From Pelosinus propionicus DSM 13327 (GTDB lineage: Bacteria > Bacillota > Negativicutes > DSM-13327): a stretch of 64,000 bases of DNA. Below, piece after piece: positions 25,286-34,826 of this stretch (position 1 is the first letter of the stretch; each line of letters starts with the position of its first letter). The notes under the pieces are model-generated. The model was not told the origin of the DNA. It made no database searches and was given only the letters and a program-made list of their open reading frames with translations. The stretch is taken from NCBI RefSeq assembly GCF_900114615.1, contig NZ_FOTS01000027.1:1-64000 (forward strand), read 5' to 3'. Made by a program: the position numbers and the translations under genes.

Positions 25286-26359
25286 CTATAATTTTGTTAC
25301 TTCATCAACCCAGCCTAACGTATCTTCTACTTTACCATATTGTATGCCTGTCACCGTATTAAACAGCTTTTTGGCAAAATCGCCTGTCTGATTTTGATTG
25401 ATCGTAATTTTTTTACCTTTCCATGACAATTCTCCAACAGGAGAAATAACAGCTGCCGTTCCTGTGCCGAAAACCTCTTCCAGCTGTCCTTTCTCATGAG
25501 CTGCAAAAACTTCTTCCACGGAAATACGGCGTTCCGAAACTTTTATCCCCCACGATTTGGCTAACTCTAATACGGTTCTTCTTGTCATACCGCCTAAAAT
25601 ACTGCCTACTAAGTCAGGGGTAATTAATTCTCCATTGATCTTAAAGAAGATATTCATGGTACCGACTTCTTCAATGTACTTACGTTCCACAGCATCTAGC
25701 CATAAAACTTGAGCAAAGCCCTCTTTTTTCGCTTCTTCTTGTGCTCTTAGGCTCATAGCATAATTGGCAGGAGTTTTTGCTTCCCCTAAACCACCTAGCG
25801 TCGCACGTACATATTTATCTTCCACTTTAATGCTTACAGGATCGAATCCAGCAGCATAGTAAGCACCTACTGGTGATAACAAAATAAATAATTTATAGGT
25901 ATCCGAAACCTTTACGCCTACATAGGGATCCGTAGCGATAATGAAAGGTCTGATATATAAAGCTGTACCGACTTTTGTTGGTACCCATGCTTTATCAACT
26001 TCAATGACCTTCTTTAATCCCTCGGTCACCACGTCTATATCAATATTCGGAATACACAGCGCATCTGCAGAACGATTAAAACGTGCCAAATAATCCTTTG
26101 TACGGAAAATAATAATTCGACCATCATCTGTACGAAAGGCTTTCATTCCTTCAAAGATAGCTTGCCCATAATGAAAAACCATTGCCGCCGGCAAAACAGA
26201 ATATTCATTATAAGGAATAACGGCCGGATTATGCCAGCCATTTTGGGGATCATAATCCATTGTAAACATATGGTCGGTAAAATATTTACCAAACCCCAGC
26301 TGTTCCTCAGGTGGCATTACCCCAAGTGTATTGCTTTTTGTAAATGCGATCTCAGTCAT
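25286..26359 (-). CDS. ilvE: Branched-chain-amino-acid aminotransferase
   Basis: This PLP fold-type IV enzyme performs the last step of leucine, isoleucine and valine synthesis with glutamate as donor. The length from 26359 is 357 residues, typical of the longer (type II) class. Visible motifs include FHYGQAIFEGMKAFR, the PLP lysine in GEAKTPANYAMSL with the preceding GGLG, and EVGTMNIFF. The start is the ATG at 26359, behind AAGGAGG; a longer frame would include that site. The leader contains a hairpin with a T-run and an ORF rich in Val and Leu, suggesting attenuation. It stands alone between argH and the cdaA operon. Confidence 0.96.
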   Translation of the reverse strand: MTEIAFTKSNTLGVMPPEEQLGFGKYFTDHMFTMDYDPQNGWHNPAVIPYNEYSVLPAAMVFHYGQAIFEGMKAFRTDDGRIIIFRTKDYLARFNRSADALCIPNIDIDVVTEGLKKVIEVDKAWVPTKVGTALYIRPFIIATDPYVGVKVSDTYKLFILLSPVGAYYAAGFDPVSIKVEDKYVRATLGGLGEAKTPANYAMSLRAQEEAKKEGFAQVLWLDAVERKYIEEVGTMNIFFKINGELITPDLVGSILGGMTRRTVLELAKSWGIKVSERRISVEEVFAAHEKGQLEEVFGTGTAAVISPVGELSWKGKKITINQNQTGDFAKKLFNTVTGIQYGKVEDTLGWVDEVTKL

Positions 26360-26459
26360 AGTAGAGTGCCTCCTTATCATTTAAGAAAAAATGCTGGTAG
26401 TCCTTTTTACTCACAAAAACGCATAGGACTACCAGCATACTGCGCCTTTGCAGTTCCAT
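26352..26459 (-). CDS. Candidate ilvE leader peptide
   Basis: A 35-codon frame begins MELQRRS and continues MLVVLCVFVSKKD. It is rich in Val and Leu codons, has AGGAAG 6 nt before the ATG, and overlaps the ilvE start by eight bases (its TGA lies inside ilvE). Codons 8-12 (Met, Leu, Val, Val, Leu) lie exactly in the 5' arm of the hairpin at 26391-26438. The pattern suggests translational sensing of branched-chain amino acids. It could be chance, because the frame runs through the whole hairpin. Confidence 0.4.
   Translation of the reverse strand: MELQRRSMLVVLCVFVSKKDYQHFFLNDKEALYYD
26391..26438 (-). terminator. Hairpin with T-run before ilvE, possible attenuator
   Basis: Thirteen bases, ATGCTGGTAGTCC, pair perfectly with GGACTACCAGCAT across a 22-nt loop. 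Six T residues follow on the minus strand, just before the ilvE ribosome site. No T-box sequence (AGGGTGG-ACCGCG type) is present. Confidence 0.65.
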
Positions 26460-26540
26460 GATTCTTCCTGTAAATCAAATAAGATACTTTACTATGTAAA
26501 GAAGAAAGACCTCACAGACATCAACTTCTTAATGCAACAG

Positions 26541-26616
26541 GCAGACCCTTAGTCATCGTAATGGATTTAAAGAAAATAACTATTTTCTTTGTCCAAAATC
26601 GATTTACAGGGTCTGC
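26541..26616. terminator. Two-level palindrome downstream of argH
   Basis: Outer arms GCAGACCCT/AGGGTCTGC enclose an inner hairpin AAAGAAAATA/TATTTTCTTT with a 2-nt loop. It lies 24 bp past the argH stop and probably ends the arginine transcript, although the tail is not a classic T-run. The 26440-26639 stretch holds nothing else apparent. Confidence 0.5.
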
Positions 26617-26639
26617 AAAATTGCTTTAATTTATGGTTA

Positions 26640-28055
26640 TTATATATTGCCTTTTGTATACATGTCAAGTACACTTTGTTGCTTTATCAATATATCTTGT
26701 GCTACCGTAAATTGCTGTTTCACTCCAGTGGACGATGTTCCGCCATAAGAATTCCGAGCATCTACACAGGTTTCCACTTTTATAGCTTCCAGAATATCAC
26801 TTTCAAACAGAGGGGAAAATTCTTTAAACTCCGCTAAGGATAAGTCCATCAGCCACTTATTGGCACTCAGGCAATAAGCCACGGACTTTCCTACGACTTC
26901 ATGAGCCTGTCTAAATGGCAAACCTTTTTTCACCAAATAATCAGCCATGTCCGTAGCATTGGAAAAATCATTGCTCACGGCTGCTCTCATGACCTTTTGA
27001 TTGACTTTCATCGCTCTTAGCATTGAGGCATATACACTTAAGCTAAATTTTAATGTATCAATGGTATCAAACATACCTTCTTTGTCTTCCTGCAAATCTT
27101 TATTATAGGCTAATGGCAGACCTTTCGCAGTGGTTAATAAGGCCATTAAATGACCAAAAACCCGCCCGGTTTTCCCACGGACCAATTCTGCCACATCGGG
27201 GTTCTTCTTCTGCGGCATAATGCTAGAGCCAGTACAATGACTATCATCTAATTCAATAAAGGAAAACTCTGTTGAAGACCATAAAATAATCTCTTCACTG
27301 ATTCGACTAAGGTGCATCATGAGAATGGAGGCAAAAGATAAGAACTCTAAAATATAGTCTCGGTCACTCACGGCATCCATACTATTTTCATATACTTGAC
27401 TAAACTTAAGCTGCTGTGCCACAAAGTGTCTGTCTATGGGAAAAGTCGTACCAGCCAACGCTCCTGCTCCTAATGGCAAAATGTCTGTTCCTTCCCAAAC
27501 GCCTTTTAGCCGTCTAAAGTCACGAGTTAACATAGAGAAATACGCCATCATATGATGAGAGAAAAGAATCGGTTGTGCTCTTTGCAGATGGGTATAGCCA
27601 GGCATAACCACATCTTGGTATTTTTGTGCTATTTCCACAATCGCCTGCTGCAAATCCTGCAGCAAGGTACCAATCGCTCCAATTTCATGTTTTAAATACA
27701 TATGAGTATCTAAAGCAACTTGATCATTGCGGCTGCGGGCTGTATGAAGTTTTCCTCCCACTGCTCCAATACGGTCTGTTAAGCGCTTCTCTATATTCAT
27801 ATGTATGTCTTCCAAGGATATTTCAAAACTAAAATTTCCAGCTTCAATATCCGCTAATATAGTTTTAAGACCTTCAATAATCGTATCTGCTTCTTCGTTA
27901 GCAATAATGCCGCACTTTGCCAGCATGGTCGCATGAGCAATACTGCCGGCAATGTCTTCAGCGTACATACGCTGATCAAAAGAAATGGAGGAGGTAAATT
28001 CCTCCACCATTACATCTGTATTTTTGGCAAATCTACCGCCCCACAATTTACTCAT
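26640..28055 (-). CDS. argH: Argininosuccinate lyase
   Basis: It splits argininosuccinate into arginine and fumarate, the last step of arginine synthesis. At 471 residues it is a little longer than many homologues. The fumarase/aspartase-superfamily signature [12 protein letters not shown] contains the catalytic serine loop, and the N-terminus [11 protein letters not shown] is characteristic, as is [13 protein letters not shown] near 110. It is the last gene of the arginine operon and overlaps argG by four bases (ATGA). Confidence 0.98.
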   Translation of the reverse strand: MSKLWGGRFAKNTDVMVEEFTSSISFDQRMYAEDIAGSIAHATMLAKCGIIANEEADTIIEGLKTILADIEAGNFSFEISLEDIHMNIEKRLTDRIGAVGGKLHTARSRNDQVALDTHMYLKHEIGAIGTLLQDLQQAIVEIAQKYQDVVMPGYTHLQRAQPILFSHHMMAYFSMLTRDFRRLKGVWEGTDILPLGAGALAGTTFPIDRHFVAQQLKFSQVYENSMDAVSDRDYILEFLSFASILMMHLSRISEEIILWSSTEFSFIELDDSHCTGSSIMPQKKNPDVAELVRGKTGRVFGHLMALLTTAKGLPLAYNKDLQEDKEGMFDTIDTLKFSLSVYASMLRAMKVNQKVMRAAVSNDFSNATDMADYLVKKGLPFRQAHEVVGKSVAYCLSANKWLMDLSLAEFKEFSPLFESDILEAIKVETCVDARNSYGGTSSTGVKQQFTVAQDILIKQQSVLDMYTKGNI

Positions 28056-29266
28056 TTCTTGTCCGCCTCTTTCAACATTAACGCTCTTACTTTTAATGGT
28101 AAGCCGAAAAGATTAATAAAGCCTTCTGCATCTTTTTGGTTATATACTTCATCACGACCAAAGGTTACAAATCCTTCATGGTACAGAGAATAAGGAGATG
28201 TTGCTCCGGCACTGATAATATTGCCTTTATATAATTTCAGGCGAACCGTACCTGTCACGGTCAGCTGTGTGGAATCAACAAATGCATCTAAGGCTTCTTT
28301 TAGTGGAGAAAACCACATGCCGTCATATACCAATTCTGCATAACGAATAGCTACTTGCTCTTTGTAATGCATAGTTGCCCGATCCAGTGTTAAATATTCT
28401 AATTCCCGGTGAGCATAGTATAAAATGGATCCGCCTGGATTTTCGTATACACCGCGAGATTTCATTCCAACTAAACGATTTTCCAGGATATCCGTAATAC
28501 CGATACCATGCTCGGCACCAAGGATATTGAGCTTTTCTAATAAGGCAACGGCATCCAATTTCTCACCATCAACAGCTACCGGAATTCCTTTTTCAAAGCA
28601 AATGTCTACATACGCTGCTTTGTCTGGTGCACTTTCTGGCGTTCTCGTCACCATGTACACATCGTCCATCGGTGCATTCGCTGGATTTTCTAAGTCTGCA
28701 CCTTCATGGCTTAAATGCCAGATATTGCGATCCATACTGTAAGGACGGCTTTTGGCAACAGGAATCGGAATGTTGTGTTTTTCTGCATAATCAAAGGCAT
28801 CTTCACGGGAACGAATATCCCATAGTCTCCAAGGAGCTATAATTTTTAAATGCGGTGCCAATGCTTTTACGGTAAGCTCAAAGCGTACCTGGTCGTTACC
28901 TTTACCGGTAGCACCATGAGCAATAGCATCAGCTCCCTCTTTTTCGGCAATGGCTACTAGGGCTTTTGCGATAATTGGTCTTGCAAAAGAAGTACCTAAC
29001 AGGTATTTTCCTTCATATACTGCGCCTGCCTTCAAAGTTGGCCACACATAGCTTTCTACGAATTCTTTCTTTAAATCTTCGATATATACCTTACTAGCTC
29101 CAGACTTAAGTGCTTTATCGTGTACAGGTGCTAATTCATCCCCTTGACCAACATCTGCACACATAGCAATTACTTCGCAGTTATAGTTTTCTTTCAGCCA
29201 CGGAATGATAACAGAAGTATCCAATCCTCCGGAATACGCCAATACTACTTTTTTAATTTCACTCAT
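28052..29266 (-). CDS. argG: Argininosuccinate synthase
   Basis: It joins citrulline and aspartate with ATP to form argininosuccinate. The PP-loop [11 protein letters not shown] starts at residue 10, and [13 protein letters not shown] and the [12 protein letters not shown] segment are typical. The 404-residue length is standard. It lies 28 bp behind argF in the arginine operon and overlaps argH, so both are made together. Confidence 0.98.
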   Translation of the reverse strand: MSEIKKVVLAYSGGLDTSVIIPWLKENYNCEVIAMCADVGQGDELAPVHDKALKSGASKVYIEDLKKEFVESYVWPTLKAGAVYEGKYLLGTSFARPIIAKALVAIAEKEGADAIAHGATGKGNDQVRFELTVKALAPHLKIIAPWRLWDIRSREDAFDYAEKHNIPIPVAKSRPYSMDRNIWHLSHEGADLENPANAPMDDVYMVTRTPESAPDKAAYVDICFEKGIPVAVDGEKLDAVALLEKLNILGAEHGIGITDILENRLVGMKSRGVYENPGGSILYYAHRELEYLTLDRATMHYKEQVAIRYAELVYDGMWFSPLKEALDAFVDSTQLTVTGTVRLKLYKGNIISAGATSPYSLYHEGFVTFGRDEVYNQKDAEGFINLFGLPLKVRALMLKEADKK

Positions 29267-29294
29267 CTTTGTAATCCCCCTTATGTAACATTTT

Positions 29295-30242
29295 CTATTT
29301 TCCCATTAATAATACCATAATTGCTTTTTGTACATGCAAACGATTTTCAGCCTGATCAAAAACAACGGATTGTTTACTTTCCAGAACGTCTTCCGTAATT
29401 TCTTCTCCTCTATGAGCTGGCAGGCAGTGTAAAACGATGGCATCTTTTTTTGCAACATTCATTACCTCTTGATTGATCTGATAATTAACAAAAACTTCTC
29501 GTCTGTCTTCCTGTTCGATCTCCTTGCCCATACTAGCCCATACATCAGTATACAGCACATCTGCATCTTTAGCAGCTTCAAGAGGATCTTCACACAGCAC
29601 AATCTTACTGCCAGTCGCAGCTGCAACGGTTAAGGCCTCGGCTACAATGGCAGCATCCGGTTCATAGCCTTTTGGTGTAGCAATGGAAATATCCATCCCC
29701 ACTTTTGCACAAGCCTGCAATAAGGAATTTACCATATTGTTGCCATCACCAATATAAACCATCTTTAAACCTTGCAATGTTCCTTTATGCTCTAAGACCG
29801 TAAATATATCTGTCAAGGCTTGGCAAGGATGCATCAGATCTGTGAGAGCATTAATGACTGGTATCGTAGCAAACTGAGCCAGTTCGATCACTTCATCATG
29901 GGAAAAAGTACGAATCATGATACCATCTACATACCGCGACAATACGCGGGCAGTATCTTTGACAGGTTCCCCTCGGCCAATTTGCATGTCATTAGCATTT
30001 AAAAATAACGCTGCACCGCCTAGCTGCCACATACCTACTTCAAACGAGACTCTGGTACGGGTCGATGCTTTTTGAAAGATCATCCCCAGCGTTTTTCCTT
30101 TTAGCAAATGATGCTGCTCACCGTTTTTCAACTGTGTTTTTAATGTTTTAGCCAAGTTCATTATGTCATTGATCTCTTTTGCTGACAAATCATGAATAGA
30201 TAATAAATCTTTCACCTCTATACCCACAACAATAACCCCCAT
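29295..30242 (-). CDS. argF: Ornithine carbamoyltransferase
   Basis: It makes citrulline from ornithine and carbamoyl phosphate. The carbamoyl-phosphate loop STRTRVSFE, the HPCQALTD motif and the C-terminal [11 protein letters not shown] identify it. At 315 residues it is normal length. The first residues are uncertain: the ATG at 30242 or a GTG a few codons later could be used, as neither has a clear ribosome site. It is 44 bp after argD. A catabolic role is less likely because the whole biosynthetic set surrounds it and no arginine deiminase gene is near. Confidence 0.96.
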   Translation of the reverse strand: MGVIVVGIEVKDLLSIHDLSAKEINDIMNLAKTLKTQLKNGEQHHLLKGKTLGMIFQKASTRTRVSFEVGMWQLGGAALFLNANDMQIGRGEPVKDTARVLSRYVDGIMIRTFSHDEVIELAQFATIPVINALTDLMHPCQALTDIFTVLEHKGTLQGLKMVYIGDGNNMVNSLLQACAKVGMDISIATPKGYEPDAAIVAEALTVAAATGSKIVLCEDPLEAAKDADVLYTDVWASMGKEIEQEDRREVFVNYQINQEVMNVAKKDAIVLHCLPAHRGEEITEDVLESKQSVVFDQAENRLHVQKAIMVLLMGK

Positions 30243-30286
30243 ACATAGCTATATCATCCTTGCAATATAACTTTTTCTTTTTATTC

Positions 30287-31477
30287 TTATAATTCCGCCA
30301 GTACTGCATCCAGCACTGCCAGCACCTCATCCACATGAGCTCGTTCAATGTTAAGCGGTGGAACAAATCGTAATACATCACCTGCGGTGCAGTTGATAAT
30401 CACACCTTTTGTTAAGCAAGTATTTACAATATCTCTGCCAGGAAGAGTTAACTGCGCCCCGAGCATCAGACCTTTCCCACGGACCTGGGTAATCAGTTTA
30501 GGATACTTCGCTTGTAAAACCAGTAAGCCTTTTTCAAAATAGTTTCCTAATTCTTTCGCATTTGCCAGTAATCCCTCTTCCTCAATCGCCAATAAGACAG
30601 CATTGGCAGCTGCACAAGCCAGTGGATTGCCGCCAAAGGTGGAACCATGGTCACCGCTGGTAAAAACAGAAGCTACTTTATCACTGGCAATAAATGCACC
30701 AATAGGCACGCCGCCGCCTAAGCCTTTTGCTAATGTAACAATATCAGGGACAATTCCGTATTGCTCATAAGCAAACATCGTACCAGTACGTCCCATACCT
30801 GTTTGGATCTCATCAAGTATAAGCAGTATTTCCTTTTCATCACACAGCTGACGTACTTGCTTCAAATACGTTTCATCCGGCATGTTGATGCCGCCCTCTC
30901 CTTGAATGGGTTCAAGAAGAATCGCACAAGTTTTTTCCGTTATAGCCCCTTTAAGGGCTTCTATATCATTAAAAGGCACATAGCTAAAGCCGCCAGGTAA
31001 CGGTTCATACCCTTTCTGATATTTAGGCTGGGCAGTAGCAGTAAGAGTTGCTAAGGTCCGTCCATGAAAACAATGCTGAGCACTAATAATCTCGATTTTA
31101 TTTGGATTTATTTTTTTTGCATACTTACGCGCGAGTTTAATGGCACCTTCATTGGCTTCGGCACCGCTGTTCGCCATAAATACTTTCCCCATACCACTGA
31201 CTTTTGCTAAACTTTCCACCAATTTTGCCTGCACTTCTGTGTAGTACAAATTGGAGCAATGAATCAGTTTCCCAGCCTGCTGGCTAATGGCTGCCACTAA
31301 AGCAGGATGCCCATGCCCCAGCACATTTACTGCGATACCAGCTAAGAAATCTAAATATTTCTTACCATCATTATCATACACATATGGACCTTCTCCGTGT
31401 GACAATACGATACCATAACGAGCAAATACCGGCATGTAATTGTCATCAACGGTTTGAATAATCTCTTGTGTTTTCAT
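30287..31477 (-). CDS. argD: Acetylornithine aminotransferase
   Basis: This class III PLP aminotransferase converts N-acetylglutamate semialdehyde to N-acetylornithine. The PLP lysine lies in VTLAKGLGGGVPIGA, preceded by ILDEIQTGMGRTG (PLP-binding Asp), and the substrate loop NSGAEANEGAIKLAR is present. It has 396 residues, as usual. Position between argB and argF supports the biosynthetic role over other omega-aminotransferases. Confidence 0.96.
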   Translation of the reverse strand: MKTQEIIQTVDDNYMPVFARYGIVLSHGEGPYVYDNDGKKYLDFLAGIAVNVLGHGHPALVAAISQQAGKLIHCSNLYYTEVQAKLVESLAKVSGMGKVFMANSGAEANEGAIKLARKYAKKINPNKIEIISAQHCFHGRTLATLTATAQPKYQKGYEPLPGGFSYVPFNDIEALKGAITEKTCAILLEPIQGEGGINMPDETYLKQVRQLCDEKEILLILDEIQTGMGRTGTMFAYEQYGIVPDIVTLAKGLGGGVPIGAFIASDKVASVFTSGDHGSTFGGNPLACAAANAVLLAIEEEGLLANAKELGNYFEKGLLVLQAKYPKLITQVRGKGLMLGAQLTLPGRDIVNTCLTKGVIINCTAGDVLRFVPPLNIERAHVDEVLAVLDAVLAEL

Positions 31478-31507
31478 ATCGTTACGCCATCCTTCATATC
31501 AAACTTT

Positions 31508-32392
31508 TTATTTTACAACCTGTGTACCGATACCTTGGGAAGTGAATATTTCAAGTAATATGGAATGAGGCTGTCTTCCGTCAATAATATGTGTTTTCCC
31601 AGTGCCACCCTGCAGTGCTTTGATGCATGTTTCAACCTTAGGAATCATGCCGCCGCCAATACGTCCTTGAGCAATCATTTGCTGGGCTTCTTCAAGTGAC
31701 AAAGAAGAAATAAATGAGCTTTTATCTTGATAATCACGATAAATCCCTTCTACATCCGTTAACATTAATAGTTTCTCGGCCCCTAGGGCACCTGCAACTT
31801 CACCCGCCACGTAATCGGCATTAATGTTGTAGCTTTCACCGTTTTTCCCTACTCCAATCGGTGCAATGACTGGAATATAGTCACTGTCAATAAGGGTATT
31901 CAGGATGTTCGTGTTGATTGATTCTACTTCACCGACAAACCCAATGTCTACCATACTGACTCTGCCATTTTCATGTACTTCAGCAAAATGTTTTTTTGCG
32001 AGTATCAAATTCGCATCTTTCCCGCTTAAACCGACTGCTTTAGATCCGTGTTGATTTAACAAATTTACAATTTCCGTATTAATTTTACCGACAAGTACCA
32101 TTTCTGCAATGGATACGGTTTCTTCATCCGTTACTCTAAGACCACTAATAAACTCTGTTTTTTTACCGAATTTATTTAAGACACTCGTAATCTCTGGACC
32201 GCCGCCATGAACAACAATGGGTCGCATTCCTACATATTTTAATAACGTAATATCTTGAATTACACTATTCTTTAATTCATTATTAATCATGGCATTACCG
32301 CCATATTTAATTACCACTGTTTTTCCATAGAAGTCCTGTATATATGGCAAGGTTTCAATTAATACCGCAGCAGTTTCCAAGGAATTTTTCAC
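31508..32392 (-). CDS. argB: Acetylglutamate kinase
   Basis: It phosphorylates N-acetylglutamate in the amino-acid-kinase fold. The N-terminal KYGGNAM and VVHGGGPEI loops bind phosphate, and GKINTEIV with the C-terminal GIGTQV are typical. It has 294 residues. An N-terminal helix (about 1-18) of the kind seen in arginine-inhibited hexameric forms is present, so feedback inhibition by arginine is likely. It lies 12 bp after argJ. Confidence 0.97.
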   Translation of the reverse strand: MKNSLETAAVLIETLPYIQDFYGKTVVIKYGGNAMINNELKNSVIQDITLLKYVGMRPIVVHGGGPEITSVLNKFGKKTEFISGLRVTDEETVSIAEMVLVGKINTEIVNLLNQHGSKAVGLSGKDANLILAKKHFAEVHENGRVSMVDIGFVGEVESINTNILNTLIDSDYIPVIAPIGVGKNGESYNINADYVAGEVAGALGAEKLLMLTDVEGIYRDYQDKSSFISSLSLEEAQQMIAQGRIGGGMIPKVETCIKALQGGTGKTHIIDGRQPHSILLEIFTSQGIGTQVVK

Positions 32393-32404
32393 ATTTCTAC
32401 CTCC

Positions 32405-33610
32405 TTATGTATGGTATTCTCCGTTAATTTTTACATATTCATACGAAAAATCACAAGTCCACATCGTAGCTTCAGCTTGACCTAATCCTAAGTCAACAAC
32501 GACTCTAATATCATGCTCAGCCATAATCTTTTTTAATTCAAATTCGTCAATGGGAGCGCCCAGACCTTGTTTCACAATGGTCAAATTACCAATGGACAAG
32601 GATATCTTAGTAGGATCTGCCGCTGCTTCTGAATAACCTACTGCACATAAAATGCGTCCCCAATTGGCATCTTCTCCAAAGAATGCCGTCTTAACCAAAG
32701 GTGATTTCGCAATCGCCATGGCAGTCTTTTTTGCATCGGCAAAACTGGCAGCCCCTCTTACATTCAGTTCCAAGAACTTAGTTGCACCTTCACCATCAAC
32801 GACAATTTGTTTTGCTAAAAAAATACATACTTCTGTTAGTATTTTTTTAAAGGTAGTATATTCTTTATCCTGAGTCTCGATTTGTTTATTGCCAGCCAAG
32901 CCATTTGCAAGTACAGTTGCCATATCATTTGTACTAGTATCTCCATCTACAGAGATCATATTAAAGGATACATTCACAGCATCCGTCAATGCTTGTTTTA
33001 GCAGTTCTGGAGCAATAGCAGCATCCGTTGTAATAAAAGACAGCATTGTAGCCATATTCGGATGAATCATTCCTGATCCCTTAGCAATACCAGCAATGCG
33101 CACAGGCACACCGCCTAACTCAAATTCATAAGCACAATGCTTTTGAAATGTATCCGTAGTCATAATAGCCAAGGTAGAATAATCTTGTTCATCTGGACCT
33201 AATTGAGCCACTGCATTTTTAATGCCGGCTGTTACTTTGTCCATTGGCAGTGTCACTCCAATAATTCCTGTAGATGCCACTAGAACATCTTCCTTTGGAA
33301 TACTCAGAAGATCGGCTGTAAGTTGAGCCATCTCATTGGCATCAGAAAGTCCTTGTTCACCCGTGCAGGCATTAGCACATCCCGAATTGACAACAATTGC
33401 AGAAGCAATACCACTTTCAAATGCTAAACGAGATACAGCTACAGGAGCTGCTGCCATAGTATTAGTCGTACATACGCCTGCCACGCTGGCAGGTACTGTA
33501 CTATAAATGACTGCGACATCATGTTTACCGCTCTTTTTTATCCCTGCCTGTACTCCAGCAGCCTTAAATCCTTTCGGTGCTGTAATACCGCCTTTAATTT
33601 CTGTATACAT
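32405..33610 (-). CDS. argJ: Bifunctional ornithine acetyltransferase / N-acetylglutamate synthase
   Basis: It recycles the acetyl group from acetylornithine to glutamate; many members also use acetyl-CoA. It self-cleaves before the catalytic threonine in HPNMATMLSF (between A and T at about residue 190), giving alpha and beta chains. The N-terminus has the usual TAPKGFKAAGV and the C-terminus YVKINGEYHT. At 401 residues it is typical. Because argJ is present, no separate argE or argA is required. Confidence 0.97.
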   Translation of the reverse strand: MYTEIKGGITAPKGFKAAGVQAGIKKSGKHDVAVIYSTVPASVAGVCTTNTMAAAPVAVSRLAFESGIASAIVVNSGCANACTGEQGLSDANEMAQLTADLLSIPKEDVLVASTGIIGVTLPMDKVTAGIKNAVAQLGPDEQDYSTLAIMTTDTFQKHCAYEFELGGVPVRIAGIAKGSGMIHPNMATMLSFITTDAAIAPELLKQALTDAVNVSFNMISVDGDTSTNDMATVLANGLAGNKQIETQDKEYTTFKKILTEVCIFLAKQIVVDGEGATKFLELNVRGAASFADAKKTAMAIAKSPLVKTAFFGEDANWGRILCAVGYSEAAADPTKISLSIGNLTIVKQGLGAPIDEFELKKIMAEHDIRVVVDLGLGQAEATMWTCDFSYEYVKINGEYHT

Positions 33611-33643
33611 GTTTATGAGACCTCCTTATATTTCCAGTTTAAA

Positions 33644-34675
33644 TCAAGGGTACAATGCAACTTGCTTTAAGCCGCTGCCTTCGTCAAAGCCAAACATCAC
33701 ATTCAAATTTTGTACAGCCTGGCCCGCTGCACCTTTGACTAGATTATCAATCGCCGATACTACAATCACTCGGTTGGTGCGAGAATCAATGTGCCAGCCT
33801 AAGTCACAAAAGTTAGACCCTCTCGTATTCTTCACAGCAGGATAACCGCCTCTTCCTAAGAGCCTAACAAAGAATTCTTGACCATACATTTCATAAAACG
33901 CCTGATCGACGTCTTCTGGTTTTATTCCTTCTTGTAAAGTAGCATAGCAGGTACTTAAGATTCCTCGTGACATCGGAATCAAGTGAGGTGTGAAACTGAT
34001 TAGAGACTCCTGACCCGAAATCTCCGCTAATGCTTGTTCAATCTCAGGTGTATGGCGATGCCCTCCGACATTATAAGCTTTTAGATTCTCAGACATCTCT
34101 GCCATATGAACATTTAGACTGAGTCCGCGTCCTGCACCAGAAACACCTGATTTAGCATCTACCACAATATTTTTAGTATCAATTAAGTGAGCTTTTGCTA
34201 AAGGAGCCAGGGCTAAAATACTAGCCGTAGTATAACATCCTGCATTACCTACGATACTAGCCGCTTTGATTTGCTGACGATATAATTCTGTCAGTCCGTA
34301 TACTGCTCCGGAATTACGGTGTGTATGCTCTACTTTATACCAGGCTTCATATATGGATTCATTACGAAAACGATAATCAGCCCCTAAATCGATCACTTTT
34401 ATACCTTGCTCTGCCAATGGTCTGCCAATTGCCATAGCATGACCATGAGGCAAACCAATAAATACCGCCTGGCTATCAGCAAATTGATTCAGATCGTTCA
34501 TACTCGTTAATTTTTTATCATAAAAACCTGCCAGATGAGGAAATAGGTCTGCAATACTCGTACCCGTATGACTTTCTGAGGTAATTGCAGCAACCTCTAC
34601 TTCTGGATGATTGCTTAAAATACGTAATAATTCTGCTCCAGCATACCCTGTTGCGCCAATAACACTTACTTTCAT
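33644..34675 (-). CDS. argC: N-acetyl-gamma-glutamyl-phosphate reductase
   Basis: This NADPH-dependent reductase opens the operon. The N-terminal loop VIGATGYAGAELLRIL binds the cofactor, and the catalytic cysteine is in VGNAGCYTTASILALAP at about 147. It has 343 residues. It follows a near-consensus sigma-A promoter with a short leader and the ribosome site AAGGGGGG. All genes for glutamate to arginine except carbamoyl phosphate synthase follow in one leftward run. Confidence 0.97.
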   Translation of the reverse strand: MKVSVIGATGYAGAELLRILSNHPEVEVAAITSESHTGTSIADLFPHLAGFYDKKLTSMNDLNQFADSQAVFIGLPHGHAMAIGRPLAEQGIKVIDLGADYRFRNESIYEAWYKVEHTHRNSGAVYGLTELYRQQIKAASIVGNAGCYTTASILALAPLAKAHLIDTKNIVVDAKSGVSGAGRGLSLNVHMAEMSENLKAYNVGGHRHTPEIEQALAEISGQESLISFTPHLIPMSRGILSTCYATLQEGIKPEDVDQAFYEMYGQEFFVRLLGRGGYPAVKNTRGSNFCDLGWHIDSRTNRVIVVSAIDNLVKGAAGQAVQNLNVMFGFDEGSGLKQVALYP

Positions 34676-34700
34676 TACCGTCCCCCCTTATAATGTTATA

Positions 34701-34730
34701 ATTATACATTACTCATGCATAATGATGCAA
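34701..34730 (-). promoter_or_regulatory. Sigma-A promoter of the arg operon with candidate ArgR site
   Basis: TTGCAT, an 18-bp spacer and TATAAT lie 25-55 bp upstream of argC. The spacer and -35 contain overlapping inverted repeats such as TGCATCATTATGCA and TTATGCATGAGTAATGTATAA, which resemble AT-rich ARG boxes. Repression by ArgR is inference. Confidence 0.7.
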
Positions 34731-34826
34731 TATTTTTTTTACAATACTGGCTCTTATTTTTCAATTGCTTCACAATGATCTTGTCCACTTTATTATTCTC
34801 AATCATTATAAAATAATGATTGGATT

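Noticed and set aside
26360-26639. T-box riboswitch before ilvE
   Set aside because: No T-box AGGGTGG-ACCGCG sequence or specifier stem is visible; only a simple hairpin and a leader frame are present.
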